64,000 nt of DNA from Pseudothauera rhizosphaerae (lineage in GTDB: Bacteria; Pseudomonadota; Gammaproteobacteria; Burkholderiales; Rhodocyclaceae): positions 1-64,000 of the forward strand of contig NZ_SSOD01000017.1 in assembly GCF_004801305.1 (NCBI RefSeq), written 5' to 3'. Position numbers and translations under genes: made by a program. Shown piece by piece: positions 1-9,182 of the stretch (its first letter is position 1; each line of letters starts with the position of its first letter). The notes beneath the pieces are model-generated. The model did not search any database. It was not told the origin of the DNA and saw nothing but the letters and a program-made list of their open reading frames with translations.

Positions 1-116
1 AAGGAGCAAAAACGGAGGGCAACAGCCCGAGGACGACCCGATCGGAAGCGAAAAACGCCATCAAAGTCGAAAGCCCGTCACTGATACGCGCTCGAAATCG
101 GTCCGCGGGCATTTGT

Positions 117-917
117 TCAGCACTTCCTTAGCTTACTTGTCGTTTCACCTTCTTCCAGGTCGAACTCCAGTACCAGATCCCGGCTTGGCAGTGCTTCTGT
201 AGCCAGCGTTGCCGGCAGTTGTGAGGCGTGCAGAAAGCAGGTTGCCCACGGCGAGGCAGTGTCCCGCGAGTCGGTGAGCCACAATGGACCTGCCGCCTTG
301 CGCAAGAAGCGCACGAAGCCGTAGCCATTCTCGAAGTGGTAGCACACACCGCGGGCGAAGCCGCCGGCCACCCCCCAGTCGTTGCCATCGCGGCCATTAC
401 GTTTGCGTTCGGTCGATACCAGATGCGGAACCAGATAGCCCGAGGTAAAGCTATCCAGTGCATTACGCAGCGCACGCGACACATTGCGAAACGCCAGCCC
501 CTCCACCCGGCAGCCCATGCTTTGTGCCGTCTCGACCACGCGGACGAAATCGCTGTCGCCGCTTGCCAGCAACACAGTGTCGAGTCTTGGTGCCTGCTGC
601 AGGATGTCAAGCGCGATGTCCATGTCGCAGTCAGCCTTGGAATAGCGCCTGCCTTCGCCATCGTCGTACCAGCGCACCGGCTTGCGGAACACCTTGAAAC
701 CATTGTCGCGCAGCGCGTCGTAGAAGCGTTGCTGGCCGCTGCGGTAGGCTGAATCCGTGTCGGCACGGGCGGCATCGAAGGGCAGGTAGGCATTCAGCCG
801 CACCAGTTCGCCGCCGTCGCGGGCGGCAAAACGGCGCAGGATGTCGAGTCGCAGGCCGTAGCCGCCGTTCATGCCGATGTTGGCGAAATCAATGAAAACG
901 CCGGTGCGATTACACAC
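117..917 (-). CDS. NYN-domain ribonuclease-like protein with cold-shock-like C-terminus
   Basis: Predicted cytosolic RNA-acting protein of the NYN/LabA (DUF88, PIN-like) family. The N-terminal half carries the acidic residues typical of the fold: VFIDFANIG near the start, a YSKADCDMDIA segment, and the diagnostic ASGDSDF motif followed by a GCRVEGLAF strand. After about residue 190 a segment reading GVCYHFENGYGFVRFL resembles the RNA-binding strand of cold-shock domains, so the protein may pair a nuclease with an RNA-binding module. The frame is open from a GTG at 950, but a GTG at 917 preceded by GAAAGGA is the better start and gives about 266 residues. It is not visibly in an operon. Family assignment is firm; substrate is unknown. 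Confidence 0.75.
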   Translation of the reverse strand: MCNRTGVFIDFANIGMNGGYGLRLDILRRFAARDGGELVRLNAYLPFDAARADTDSAYRSGQQRFYDALRDNGFKVFRKPVRWYDDGEGRRYSKADCDMDIALDILQQAPRLDTVLLASGDSDFVRVVETAQSMGCRVEGLAFRNVSRALRNALDSFTSGYLVPHLVSTERKRNGRDGNDWGVAGGFARGVCYHFENGYGFVRFLRKAAGPLWLTDSRDTASPWATCFLHASQLPATLATEALPSRDLVLEFDLEEGETTSKLRKC

Positions 918-963
918 AAAAATGTCCTTTCGGAAACAAGAGCAGATCACGCAAATGGGGCCC

Positions 964-1407
964 TCACTCCGAGGTTCCTGCGTGAAACTTGATCATTGCC
1001 AGCGCTTTCAAGCGGACGGCCTGCTCGATGCATTCTTTCAACGCCTGATCGGTGATCAGTTCGCCGTCGTAGTCGCTGAGGTTACGCTGCTTTCTGAGGC
1101 CGTCTAGGGTGCGAACGACCGTCGCCTCAACGCCAAGGGTGTGTGCCAGGCACTGGATGGTGATTTGATGGTGCCCCGGTTTGCTGGTTGCAGTCCGGTA
1201 GCCCTGTGAGAGCAAGGCAGCATCAGCGATGGCACGGATCGCCGTGTAAGCGCAATCGAACCGCGTTTCAGCGCTGTTCTCGGCGCGCTGGGCATCGGTC
1301 AATCGACTTTGTGCGGTCGCCAGCATCTTGTTCAACAAATCCTGCGAGAAGGGCACTTTGTCCAGTTGTCCGATGCGGGCCAGGTTCTCGAGTGCATCAG
1401 AGGGCAT
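964..1407 (-). CDS. HEPN-domain protein, partner of MNT nucleotidyltransferase
   Basis: A 147-residue, mostly helical protein whose start overlaps the end of the upstream nucleotidyltransferase gene by 11 bases, the usual arrangement of HEPN/MNT toxin-antitoxin modules. A basic-histidine motif, YRTATSKPGHH, sits near the middle. The spacing R-x7-H is looser than the canonical R-x4-6-H of HEPN ribonucleases, so catalytic competence is uncertain. In known pairs the HEPN protein is an RNase toxin neutralised by the MNT partner, often by AMP transfer. Here the role is inferred from gene order, size and motif. It could instead be a non-catalytic substrate-binding HEPN protein. Confidence 0.65.
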   Translation of the reverse strand: MPSDALENLARIGQLDKVPFSQDLLNKMLATAQSRLTDAQRAENSAETRFDCAYTAIRAIADAALLSQGYRTATSKPGHHQITIQCLAHTLGVEATVVRTLDGLRKQRNLSDYDGELITDQALKECIEQAVRLKALAMIKFHAGTSE

Positions 1408-1987
1408 TCGCGTCTCCGATCAGCATGATCCTGGGCTTGTCGAGCACGTCCAATAGGAAGGCGTTGCCCGCCGCTTTTTTTGTTTCCCATTCGTGGGGGC
1501 TCATGACCTTGGGGTTGATCTCGCGGCTGAGCGCGGACTGAGCCTCATAGGTGGCGTTGATGATGTCGGCGAATGTCACGTCTCCGACCACCATGAGGTC
1601 GATGTCGCTGTTGGCGTTCTCGGTGGCACTGGCCATGGAGCCAAAGATAAAAGCGGCCTGGATCTGATCAGCAAGCGGCGCAAGGCTGAACCGCAGCGTG
1701 TCGGCTAGGCCGACGGTTTTTCTGATCAAGGCCTGTAGCTCGGGGAACACGGGGTGATCTTTGTTGGCGCAGAATCGCGACTGGTTGCCAACCCGTTGGC
1801 TGTGCAGAAGACCTGCCGCGCAGAGCGCATCGAGTTCCTTCTTTAGTGTGCCAGGCGCGGCATCGATCAATCTGGCGAGTTCGCGCAGATGAACTTGCTG
1901 ATCTGGCCTCATGAGCAGCAAGCCCAGCACCTTGCGCCGGTACTGATTCGGGAAGAGCAGATCAGAAGCGGAGACGGGTGTTTTCAA
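1397..1987 (-). CDS. MNT-type nucleotidyltransferase with N-terminal winged helix (antitoxin)
   Basis: A 196-residue protein with two parts. Residues about 10-75 look like a winged helix-turn-helix (VHLRELARLIDAAPGTLKKELDAL region), and residues about 110-135 hold the minimal nucleotidyltransferase signature, FIFGSMAS followed by NSDIDLMVVGD, giving GS and DxD metal/nucleotide ligands. MNT proteins of this kind inactivate a cognate HEPN toxin, and the gene overlaps the HEPN gene downstream. The N-terminal DNA-binding domain suggests it also represses its own promoter, where small palindromes lie directly upstream. The start is a TTG at 1987; no ATG in frame gives a complete winged helix. Toxin-antitoxin function is inferred. 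Confidence 0.7.
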   Translation of the reverse strand: MKTPVSASDLLFPNQYRRKVLGLLLMRPDQQVHLRELARLIDAAPGTLKKELDALCAAGLLHSQRVGNQSRFCANKDHPVFPELQALIRKTVGLADTLRFSLAPLADQIQAAFIFGSMASATENANSDIDLMVVGDVTFADIINATYEAQSALSREINPKVMSPHEWETKKAAGNAFLLDVLDKPRIMLIGDANAL

Positions 1988-1990
1988 TTA

Positions 1991-2021
1991 GGAAACATAT
2001 GTTTTTCATTCGGAAACGTTT
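1991..2021. promoter_or_regulatory. Palindromic operator-like repeats upstream of the MNT/HEPN pair
   Basis: Two short palindromes, AAACATATGTTT at 1993-2004 and AAACGTTT at 2014-2021, each preceded by GG, lie immediately upstream of the MNT gene start. Two spaced half-site pairs in front of a gene encoding its own winged helix is the usual picture of autoregulation. Binding is inferred. Confidence 0.4.
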
Positions 2022-2163
2022 ATATGTTAAGAGAATTTCAGCTAGTGTCAAGGAAGCGCTTCAATCTTCGCCTTCCACTGCGGTAATCGTAATGTACCCA
2101 CACCCACATAGCGGCCGAAGGTCGGCGATGTGTGGTCGATATCCGCTGCTACGCTATGCCAGA

Positions 2164-2577
2164 TCAGGTTTCCCACGGATTCACGAGTTGCACGCCCAGT
2201 CCCGCGAAGTCCTTGATGTTACGCGTCACCAGCGTGAGGTCGTGCTGCAAGGCCGTCGCCGCCAGCAGTCCATCAATGGCCGGCAACGTGCGACTGGCGC
2301 TGGCTTGCACACGGCCCCAGCGGTCGGCCACTTGTTCGTCGATGCCCAGCAGTCGTCCGACGAAGTAGTTGGGCAATTCCACTTCCAACCAATCCGTGAG
2401 GGTCTGGCGAGATGCGGGATCGGTCACGCCTTCGATGCCCTTGCGGATTTCGCCGAGGCTCAAGACCGAGAGGTAAAGCGACTGGCGAGGACGCGCCTGC
2501 ATCCACGCCACGACCTTGGTGTCGGCTCGTCTGTTCCGCAACTCGGACAGGACGTTGGTGTCGACGAGGTAACTCAA
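2164..2577 (-). CDS. PIN-domain ribonuclease toxin (VapC/FitB-like)
   Basis: A 137-residue PIN-domain protein. It opens with YLVDTNVLSELR, carrying the first catalytic aspartate of the PIN fold. It continues with a SVLSLGEIRKGIE helix bearing the conserved glutamate, and IDGLLAATALQHDLTLVTRN, which carries the C-terminal acidic residues. PIN toxins cleave specific RNAs (tRNA or rRNA) when released from their antitoxin. Its start overlaps the upstream Phd-type antitoxin stop by four bases (ATGA), indicating translational coupling. FitB-like PIN proteins share this length and motif pattern; the target RNA is unknown. Confidence 0.85.
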   Translation of the reverse strand: MSYLVDTNVLSELRNRRADTKVVAWMQARPRQSLYLSVLSLGEIRKGIEGVTDPASRQTLTDWLEVELPNYFVGRLLGIDEQVADRWGRVQASASRTLPAIDGLLAATALQHDLTLVTRNIKDFAGLGVQLVNPWET

Positions 2578-2825
2578 AGCGTGATCTCACGCGGCAGGCT
2601 GCGGTTGCGTCCGAACTCGACTTCATCGTGACCCGCCAACGGCGAAGCGCGCATGAAATCGACTAGCGACCGTTCGTTTCCGGAAAGGCGGTCGAACAGC
2701 TCGCGCGACACCACGACCGCTTTGGCCTGCCCGTGCAGCGTGATCTCCTGTGGCCCGTTCTCGACCGCGCGCTTGACCAGTTCCGAGAATCGCGCTTTAG
2801 CGGTTTGCATTTGCCAGCTTTGCAT
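2574..2825 (-). CDS. Phd/YefM-family antitoxin
   Basis: An 83-residue antitoxin with the classic Phd N-terminus: MQTAKARFSELVKRA, a variable loop with a TLHGQAKAVVVS strand, then a flexible C-terminus for toxin binding. Phd proteins bind operator DNA as dimers through the N-terminal domain and block the PIN toxin with the C-terminal tail. The gene is first in a two-gene operon with the PIN toxin. Directly upstream are two tandem copies of a 14-base palindromic unit, the likely binding site. The chosen start at 2825 follows a GAGG sequence; an internal ATG five codons in (the M of MQTAKARF) is possible. Confidence 0.85.
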   Translation of the reverse strand: MQSWQMQTAKARFSELVKRAVENGPQEITLHGQAKAVVVSRELFDRLSGNERSLVDFMRASPLAGHDEVEFGRNRSLPREITL

Positions 2826-2836
2826 GACCCAGCCTC

Positions 2837-2871
2837 TTAAGACCTAACAGGTCTGACCTAACAGGTCTTAA
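2837..2871. promoter_or_regulatory. Tandem palindromic operator of the Phd/PIN pair
   Basis: The unit GACCTAACAGGTCT occurs twice back to back (2841-2854 and 2855-2868). Each is a near-perfect inverted repeat with AGACCT/AGGTCT arms around AAC, and the pair is framed by TTAA on both sides so the whole 35 bases has dyad symmetry at its edges. It sits between the antitoxin start and its likely promoter, as expected for cooperative autoregulation by a Phd-type antitoxin. Confidence 0.65.
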
Positions 2872-3075
2872 CTCTATCCGATCCCAACTCTCATGACAAA
2901 TTGGATTTCCGTCCTTGCCGTTTCATGTGTCCGGTGGCCGGCTCGATGGCCTACGCCGCTTCAGGGCCTTGATGATGCAGCGCCGTCGTCCTGAGCGCAG
3001 GATGTGCCTTCCTTCGATATCCACACCTGGTAGTCCTTGCCCACGATGGCCGTGAAAGGCAATTTTCCGGTCAGA

Positions 3076-4485
3076 TCACGCCCGCCCATACTTATCCTCG
3101 AACCTCACAATATCGTCCTCCCCCAGGTACGCCCCCGACTGCACCTCGATCAACTCCAGCGGGATCACTCCTGGGTTCTCCAGCGCATGCACCTGCCCGA
3201 TCGGAATGTAGGTCGACTGGTTTTCCGTGACTAGATAGGTCTGATCCCTGTTCGTAACCTTGGCAGTGCCACTCACCACGATCCAGTGCTCTGCGCGGTG
3301 ATGGTGCATTTGCACCGAAAGCTTGGCGCCTGGCTTCACCGTAATCCGCTTCACCTGATAGCGGTGGCCGTTGTCGATCGAGTTGTATATGCCCCAGGGG
3401 CGGTGCACTTCGCGGTGGCTGATGTGCTCCTGCCGCCCTTCGGCCTTCAGGCGCTCGACGACCTTCTTTACGTCCTGCACCTTGTCCCTGTGTGCCACCA
3501 GCACGGCATCCGGGGTTTCGACAACCACCAGGTCTTCTACCCCTACTGTGGCCACCATGCGGCTGTCGGCGTGCACGTAGGTGTTGCGGGTGCTCTGCCC
3601 GAGCACGTCGCCCTTGAACACGTTGCCGCCGGCATCCTTGATGCTCATATCCCACAACACGGACCACGAGCCCACGTCGCTCCAGCCCGCGTTCAGCGGC
3701 ACCATCACGGCGTCCGCGGTTTTCTCCATCACCGCATAGTCGATGGAGTCTTCCGGGCACGTTTCAAAGGCGGCGGCGTCCACGCGGGTGAAGTGCATGT
3801 CCTGCGCACCGCCCTCAAGAGCTTTGCGACAGGCGGCCAGGATGTCCGGGCGGAATCGCCCCAACTCTTCGAGATACCGGCCAGCCCGGAACATGAACAT
3901 GCCGCTATTCCAGAAGAAGCGACCGCTCGCCACGTAGTCCTCGGCCGTGGCGAGGTCGGGCTTCTCTACGAAGCGGGCGACTGCAAATCCGCCGTTGCTG
4001 GCGGCTGCGCCCTGTTCGATGTAGCCATAGCCGGTTTCCGGATGGCTGGGCTTGATGCCGAAGGTTACCAGCTTGCCGTCGTTCGCCAGCGGTAGCGCCG
4101 TCTCGATGGCGGCGTGGAAGCTGTCGACGTCCTGAATCAGATGATCGGCGGCGAGCACCAGCAGAACAGGATCCTCGCCTTCCGCAACTGCCTGCAGGGT
4201 AGCCAGCGCAATTGCCGGTGCGGTGTTGCGGCCCACCGGTTCGAGGAGGATGTTGGCCTCCTCCATGCCCAGCCGGCGCAGTTGCTCCGCCGCGAGGAAG
4301 CGATGTTCTTCGTTGCAGATCAGACTGGGGAGGGCGGTTTCAAGACCCTGCAGGCGCTGGATTGTGGCCTGCAGCATCGACAATCGGCCGTCGCCCAGCG
4401 CGAGAAACTGCTTCGGGTTGAGCTGGCGCGAGAGGGGCCAGAGCCGTGAGCCGGAGCCGCCGGCCATGATGATGGGCAAAAGCAT
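3076..4485 (-). CDS. manC: Mannose-1-phosphate guanylyltransferase / mannose-6-phosphate isomerase
   Basis: Bifunctional type II PMI/GMP enzyme that makes GDP-mannose from mannose-1-phosphate and GTP and usually also interconverts fructose-6-P and mannose-6-P. The N-terminus has the nucleotide-binding signature [14 protein letters not shown] with the PKQ triad just after, and an FVEKPD active-site motif near the middle. The last 110 residues form the cupin isomerase domain ([28 protein letters not shown]). At 469 residues it has full family length. The frame opens at a TTG (4506), but the ATG at 4485 aligns with family starts. It supplies GDP-mannose to the gmd/fcl fucose genes of the same gene run. 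Confidence 0.96.
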   Translation of the reverse strand: MLLPIIMAGGSGSRLWPLSRQLNPKQFLALGDGRLSMLQATIQRLQGLETALPSLICNEEHRFLAAEQLRRLGMEEANILLEPVGRNTAPAIALATLQAVAEGEDPVLLVLAADHLIQDVDSFHAAIETALPLANDGKLVTFGIKPSHPETGYGYIEQGAAASNGGFAVARFVEKPDLATAEDYVASGRFFWNSGMFMFRAGRYLEELGRFRPDILAACRKALEGGAQDMHFTRVDAAAFETCPEDSIDYAVMEKTADAVMVPLNAGWSDVGSWSVLWDMSIKDAGGNVFKGDVLGQSTRNTYVHADSRMVATVGVEDLVVVETPDAVLVAHRDKVQDVKKVVERLKAEGRQEHISHREVHRPWGIYNSIDNGHRYQVKRITVKPGAKLSVQMHHHRAEHWIVVSGTAKVTNRDQTYLVTENQSTYIPIGQVHALENPGVIPLELIEVQSGAYLGEDDIVRFEDKYGRA

Positions 4486-4509
4486 GTCAATGTCCGTCAA
4501 TAACAATAT

Positions 4510-4977
4510 TCATCCAAATACTGACAGGTAGGTCCGCGTGTTCTTGTGCACTTCGGTGCTCGTCCTTGCTTCGGCGAGCGGCCACCAGCGGTAGCGCCCA
4601 TGTTGTTCGCTAGGCGGGGTCAGAATGCAACCGTCTGGCAACGTGATCCGGTATGCGACAACCACGTAATGCGTATTCGGTTCGGCAGGTGCGCCGAATG
4701 CGCTGTCCGAATAGAAGTGTTCATGGACACCGAGCAACTGCGCATCACGGCGCTCGAGAGTCTGTCCCAACTCGTTGAGTGTCAGGCGGCGGAAGGCGTT
4801 GTCCAGGCGTTCGTTCTTGAGAATGCGTCCGCCGGGAACGAACCAGTAGCCCTTCGCAGGGCGGTTAAGGCGTTCGCCAAGCAGAATTTCCCCGCGTGCG
4901 TTTTGCACAACCAGATCGATCGAGACCAGCGGCGTTGCAGCCACCACCGCGCGGAACGTTTCTGCTGGTAGGTGCAT
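4510..4977 (-). CDS. gmm: GDP-mannose mannosyl hydrolase (Nudix family)
   Basis: About 155 residues with the Gmm-type Nudix organisation: SIDLVVQNARGEILLGER strand, YWFVPGGRILKNERL, and a degenerate Nudix box in which the usual REUXEE is replaced (FRRLTLNELG), a known trait of Gmm enzymes. These hydrolyse GDP-mannose to mannose and GDP, and are encoded with GDP-fucose/colanic acid genes, as here. The frame starts at a TTG (4986) that overlaps the upstream glycosyltransferase stop; the ATG at 4977, preceded by GGAGA, is preferred. It may act to balance GDP-mannose supply. Confidence 0.88.
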   Translation of the reverse strand: MHLPAETFRAVVAATPLVSIDLVVQNARGEILLGERLNRPAKGYWFVPGGRILKNERLDNAFRRLTLNELGQTLERRDAQLLGVHEHFYSDSAFGAPAEPNTHYVVVAYRITLPDGCILTPPSEQHGRYRWWPLAEARTSTEVHKNTRTYLSVFG

Positions 4978-4982
4978 GGCGC

Positions 4983-6191
4983 TCAAATCTCCGTCAGGAA
5001 TCGACCCAGGATGCGGTCCTTGTCCAGAAACTCGCGGGCATATTCGGTGGCGATCGCATTCGGTCGCGGCATCGAGAGTGCGTGCTCGATGCCTTCGATC
5101 AGTGCGTCCACCGACTCCGGTTCAACCCGCGCCGCAATGCCTGGGAATTCCTCGCAGAGCAGACCCAGGCTCGTGTCCGGATCGGCGGTGATTACTGCGT
5201 TGCCCCCCACAGCCAGGATGTTGGTCAGCTTGGATGGCAGCACGGCGTCGGCCGCGCCCCGTCTCTGGACCACCAGATGGCAGTCTGCGGAGGCCAGCAG
5301 TGCCGGAAGGTCCTCATAGGCCTGCAAAGGCGCAAACAGCAGATTGGTCAGCCCCTTGTGCTGCGCCATCTCCACGAGACGGGCTTTTCCCGCCCCCTCG
5401 CCGACGAGCAGAAACTGCAGCTTGTGGCGATTTCGCAAGCGGTCGGCCGCCTCGACTACCGTCTCCAGCCCCTGCTTTTCGCCGATATTTCCCGAGTACA
5501 ACAACACGCGTCTGTCCGGGGCTGCGCCCAGACGCGAAAGCAATGCGGAATCGCGGGCCACATCCCGGAACCGTGCAGTTTCGGACCAGTTCGGGAAGAG
5601 GCGTAGGCGATCTTCGTTCACACCCTTCTGGCGAGCCCGTTGCAGCATGCCGCTGGAAATGGTCGATACCCGATCGAAGGTACGCAGGATTGCCCGCTCG
5701 GCGGCGAACGCGAACCGCTTCAGCAGCCCGCCTTTGGCAATCCCGAGCCCGAACAGCGCATCCACCTCGTAATCCTGGATGTGCAGTACCGATTTGGCGC
5801 CACTCATTTTCGCAAGCAGCAGCGCCTGGGGCGCACAAAAGAGGGTGGGTACCACCAGGATCACCAGATCCGGCTTCCAGCGAAGTTGCCCCAATACAGT
5901 GAGCGACGATGACGCCGAAAAGCTAGCCAAGTGCAGCATGCGCTTGACCGCGCTCGGCTTCGCCGGCACGTAGAGCGGGCAGCGGGTCACCCGCACCCCG
6001 TCCTCCACACGTGTGTCGTATCGTCGACCGGAAAATGCTTGCCAGATTTTCCAGTCCGGGTAGTAGGGCGGAGTGCTTACCACCCGCACTGCATGTCCCT
6101 GCTCAGCGAACCAGCGGGCCATTTCCCCGCTGTATTTACCAATGCCTGTCAGTTCCGGGCTGTAGTTGATGCCGTACACTAGAATTTTCAT
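4983..6191 (-). CDS. WcaI-like glycosyltransferase family 4
   Basis: A 402-residue GT-B glycosyltransferase. The start, MKILVYGINYSPELTGIGKY, together with the VSTPPYYPDWK segment, is characteristic of WcaI, the colanic-acid transferase proposed to use GDP-fucose or another GDP-sugar. The C-terminal half has the GT4 donor site (YSGNIGEKQGLETVVEAA and later PSKLTNILAVGG). It overlaps the gmm frame and begins immediately after the fcl stop, so it is part of the GDP-fucose operon. In E. coli wcaI also lies beside gmm and fcl, which supports the call. Acceptor and donor are not determinable here. Confidence 0.85.
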   Translation of the reverse strand: MKILVYGINYSPELTGIGKYSGEMARWFAEQGHAVRVVSTPPYYPDWKIWQAFSGRRYDTRVEDGVRVTRCPLYVPAKPSAVKRMLHLASFSASSSLTVLGQLRWKPDLVILVVPTLFCAPQALLLAKMSGAKSVLHIQDYEVDALFGLGIAKGGLLKRFAFAAERAILRTFDRVSTISSGMLQRARQKGVNEDRLRLFPNWSETARFRDVARDSALLSRLGAAPDRRVLLYSGNIGEKQGLETVVEAADRLRNRHKLQFLLVGEGAGKARLVEMAQHKGLTNLLFAPLQAYEDLPALLASADCHLVVQRRGAADAVLPSKLTNILAVGGNAVITADPDTSLGLLCEEFPGIAARVEPESVDALIEGIEHALSMPRPNAIATEYAREFLDKDRILGRFLTEI

Positions 6192-7163
6192 TCAGCGCGT
6201 CCGGGTCTGCTCTACGTTGTCGAGATACCAGCCGTAGGTTTCACGCAGCCCATTCTTGAGGTCGATGCGTGCTCGCCACCCCAGCCGCGCCAGCCGGCTC
6301 GCATCCATCAACTTGCGCGGTGTGCCGTCCGGCTTCGTCGTGTCGAACACGAGCCTGCCCTCGTAGCCGATGACTTCAACTAGCGTTTCAGCCAACTCGC
6401 GGATGGTCACATCCGTACCGGCGCCGACGTTGATGTGCGAGCGCATCGACTCGGTTTCGCTGACGTAGCGTTCCTGCGGGATGCTCTGCAGATGCACCAC
6501 GGCCTCGGCCAGGTCATCCACATGCAGAAATTCGCGCATCGGCGTGCCGCTGCCCCAGATCACCACTTCGGGTGTATCGGCGATCTTGGCCTCGTGGATG
6601 CGTCGCATCAGTGCCGGGATGACGTGGCTGTTCTCGGGGTGGAAGTTGTCGCCCGGGCCGTAGAGGTTGGTGGGCATGGCGCTACGGTAGTCGCGACCGT
6701 ACTGGCGATTGTAGCTCTCGCACAGCTTGATACCGGCAATCTTGGCAATGGCGTAGGGCTCGTTGGTGGGCTCGAGCAGGCCGGTGAGCAGCGCCTCTTC
6801 CTTGATCGGCTGTTCGGCAAATTTGGGGTAGATGCACGACGAGCCGAGGAACAGCAGTTTCTGCACGCCATGAGTGTGGGCGGCGTGGATGATGTTAGCC
6901 TCGATCATCAGGTTCTGGTGGATGAACTCGGCAGGGTAGGTGTTGTTGGCGTGGATGCCGCCGACCTTGGCCGCGGCCAGATAGACTTGATCGATCCGGT
7001 GGGCAGCGAAAAAAGTGTTGACGGCGTGCTGGCTGGTGAGGTCGAGTTCGTTACGGCCCGCGGTGAGAATGTTGGCGCAGCCCAACAATTGTAGCCGGCG
7101 CACGATGGCCGAGCCGACCATGCCTCGATGGCCGGCGACGAAGAGGGTGTCGGCGGGGTTCAT
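6192..7163 (-). CDS. fcl: GDP-L-fucose synthase
   Basis: Short-chain dehydrogenase fold enzyme that epimerises and reduces GDP-4-keto-6-deoxymannose to GDP-L-fucose with NADPH. The N-terminal cofactor loop is [12 protein letters not shown]. The SSCIYP strand supplies the catalytic serine/cysteine region, and [11 protein letters not shown] carries the catalytic tyrosine and lysine. At 323 residues it has the family length. It lies four bases downstream of gmd, the preceding pathway step, and touches the WcaI-like gene. Together with manC this gives a complete route from mannose-1-P to GDP-L-fucose. Confidence 0.96.
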   Translation of the reverse strand: MNPADTLFVAGHRGMVGSAIVRRLQLLGCANILTAGRNELDLTSQHAVNTFFAAHRIDQVYLAAAKVGGIHANNTYPAEFIHQNLMIEANIIHAAHTHGVQKLLFLGSSCIYPKFAEQPIKEEALLTGLLEPTNEPYAIAKIAGIKLCESYNRQYGRDYRSAMPTNLYGPGDNFHPENSHVIPALMRRIHEAKIADTPEVVIWGSGTPMREFLHVDDLAEAVVHLQSIPQERYVSETESMRSHINVGAGTDVTIRELAETLVEVIGYEGRLVFDTTKPDGTPRKLMDASRLARLGWRARIDLKNGLRETYGWYLDNVEQTRTR

Positions 7164-7167
7164 GGGC

Positions 7168-8289
7168 TCAGATTTCCGTTGTAACCGGCACGTCGTGCCC
7201 GTGCGCCTTCAGGAAGGCGTGGCGCTGGGCGATCTTGAGGTCTTCCACCACCATCTCGGCACACATCTGCTGCGCAGTAATCTCCGGCATCCAGCCGAGT
7301 TTTTCCTTGGCCTTGCTGGGATCGCCGAGCAGGGTTTCAACTTCGGCGGGGCGAAAGTAGCGTGGGTCGACGCGAACGATGACGTCACCCGTTTTCAGCG
7401 CCGGGGCCTTGTCGCCTTCTTCTATATGTGCGACCACCGCATATTCCTCGACGCCCTTGCCCTCGAAGCGCAGCGTGATGCCCAGCCCCGTCGCCGACCA
7501 GCGGATGAACTCGCGCACGGAATACTGCACGCCGGTTGCGATCACGAAATCTTCCGGCTGCTCCTGCTGCAGCATCATCCACTGCATGCGCACGTAGTCC
7601 TTGGCGTGACCCCAGTCGCGTAGCGCATCCATGTTGCCCATGTAGAGGCAACTCTCCAGACCCTGTGCGATGTTGGCGAGGCCGCGGGTGATCTTGCGGG
7701 TGACGAAGGTCTCTCCGCGGCGCGGGCTCTCGTGGTTGAACAGGATGCCGTTGCAGGCATACATGCCGTAGGCCTCGCGGTAGTTCACCGTGATCCAGTA
7801 GGCGTAAAGCTTGGCGACCGCATAGGGGCTGCGCGGATAGAAGGGGGTGGTCTCCTTCTGTGGGATTTCCTGCACCAGGCCGTAGAGCTCGGAGGTAGAG
7901 GCTTGGTAGAAGCGCGTCTTCTTGTCCAGGCCGAGCAGGCGGATGGCCTCGAGCAGGCGTAGCGTGCCCATGGCGTCGACATCGGCCGTGTATTCGGGCG
8001 ACTCGAAGCTTACCGCCACGTGTGACTGCGCGCCTAGGTTATAGACCTCGTCAGGCTGCACCTGCTGGATGATGCGGGTGAGGTTGGACGAGTCGGTGAG
8101 GTCACCGTAGTGCAGGACCATGCGCGGGTTGGGTTCGTGCGGGTCCTGGTAGATGTGGTCGATGCGCTGGGTGTTGAAGCTCGAGGCGCGGCGTTTGATG
8201 CCGTGGACTTCATAGCCTCTTCCGAGCAGGAATTCAGCGAGATAGGAACCGTCCTGGCCGGTAATGCCGGTGACTAGTGCTTTTTTCAA
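7168..8289 (-). CDS. gmd: GDP-mannose 4,6-dehydratase
   Basis: Converts GDP-mannose to GDP-4-keto-6-deoxymannose, the committed step to GDP-fucose (or GDP-rhamnose/perosamine). The Rossmann motif is [22 protein letters not shown] holds the catalytic threonine/serine and glutamate, and [11 protein letters not shown] holds Tyr and Lys; [16 protein letters not shown] is the family-specific nucleotide loop. At 373 residues it is full length. The start codon is TTG at 8289, with GGAGTG seven bases upstream; no in-frame ATG would keep the Rossmann strand. It is the first gene of the GDP-fucose run, and an unassigned 100-base gap separates it from the methyltransferase gene. Confidence 0.96.
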   Translation of the reverse strand: MKKALVTGITGQDGSYLAEFLLGRGYEVHGIKRRASSFNTQRIDHIYQDPHEPNPRMVLHYGDLTDSSNLTRIIQQVQPDEVYNLGAQSHVAVSFESPEYTADVDAMGTLRLLEAIRLLGLDKKTRFYQASTSELYGLVQEIPQKETTPFYPRSPYAVAKLYAYWITVNYREAYGMYACNGILFNHESPRRGETFVTRKITRGLANIAQGLESCLYMGNMDALRDWGHAKDYVRMQWMMLQQEQPEDFVIATGVQYSVREFIRWSATGLGITLRFEGKGVEEYAVVAHIEEGDKAPALKTGDVIVRVDPRYFRPAEVETLLGDPSKAKEKLGWMPEITAQQMCAEMVVEDLKIAQRHAFLKAHGHDVPVTTEI

Positions 8290-8393
8290 TGTTCACTCCA
8301 AAGCCAAAATTATGAAACGAATAAATCCGTCGCCTATTAAATGAACACGTCGATTACAGAGCTGCAGAACGCAAAGATTAGGCAAATTCTCAG

Positions 8394-9146
8394 CTATTTA
8401 AAAGTCGTAGCCCAAGGAGCAGAAAAAAGAAAGTCCGCTTGAATCGCACGACCTTTGCTGTCGTAAGTCATATTGTAAACTCCACTGACTCTGAAGTCGT
8501 GAAGATAAAGATATGCAATTACATCACAAGCCAGAGCCTGGCCCTCATACAGTTCAAGGAAAGAGCATTCAACATAGATCCAGTCGATATTCGGAAAAGC
8601 ATTTGTACAGCCCTGCAAAGCATTAAGTTCGAAGCCCTGTACGTCCAGTTTTAAGAGGCATGGGCGTTGCAAGGTCGCTGCATCAAGCAGCTCGCTCAAC
8701 GGCGCTTGTCGTACAGTGTCGGTATGGCTCTCTTGGGTGCCAGGGAACAGTTCGGACTGCAGGCGTCCAATCGGCAATAGGGAAGAGGAGTCGTCGCTGG
8801 CACTCACATGAATGGGGACCAGTTTATTCTCTGGGCCTATTGCAGCTTGAGTAAGGTAGAAACGAAATTCAGGGAGCAGCAGGCGGCGATATCTGTTGGC
8901 AGGTCCCTCCAGTGGCTCGAACGAGTATATGCTGCTACGTGGGAACATGTATCTAGCTATCAAGGCAAATTGTCCTTTGTTGGCACCGATGTCAATCACA
9001 GTGCCGATCGTCCCTAAGCACTTTAGTGCATTAAGATGCTCGGTAGAGGCAGCCACACCCCTCACCAAACTCCTGAGGAGTAAAGGGTGCAAAGTAACAC
9101 TAACACCAATTGCTTTTTGAAGCTTTTTTATAATTGACCTAAACAT
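8394..9146 (-). CDS. FkbM-family methyltransferase
   Basis: A 250-residue SAM-dependent methyltransferase of the FkbM type. Motif I is clear (TVIDIGANKGQFALIARYM), followed by SIYSFEPLEG, whose acidic residue binds the SAM ribose, and RPCLLKLDVQGFELNALQGC, the typical FkbM LKIDVEGxExxVLxG stretch. Members O-methylate sugars in surface polysaccharides, and the location next to GDP-fucose genes supports O-methylation of a glycan residue. Its codon use is more AT-rich than manC-gmd, closer to the island that follows. The upstream end lies only about 40 bases from the first IS relic. Confidence 0.85.
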   Translation of the reverse strand: MFRSIIKKLQKAIGVSVTLHPLLLRSLVRGVAASTEHLNALKCLGTIGTVIDIGANKGQFALIARYMFPRSSIYSFEPLEGPANRYRRLLLPEFRFYLTQAAIGPENKLVPIHVSASDDSSSLLPIGRLQSELFPGTQESHTDTVRQAPLSELLDAATLQRPCLLKLDVQGFELNALQGCTNAFPNIDWIYVECSFLELYEGQALACDVIAYLYLHDFRVSGVYNMTYDSKGRAIQADFLFSAPWATTFK

Positions 9147-9182
9147 ACACGATGTCGCCTTTTCAGAAGCAATGATTGGTGA

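Noticed and set aside
1..116. Possible partial gene at the left window edge
   Set aside because: No open frame with family resemblance is visible in these bases.
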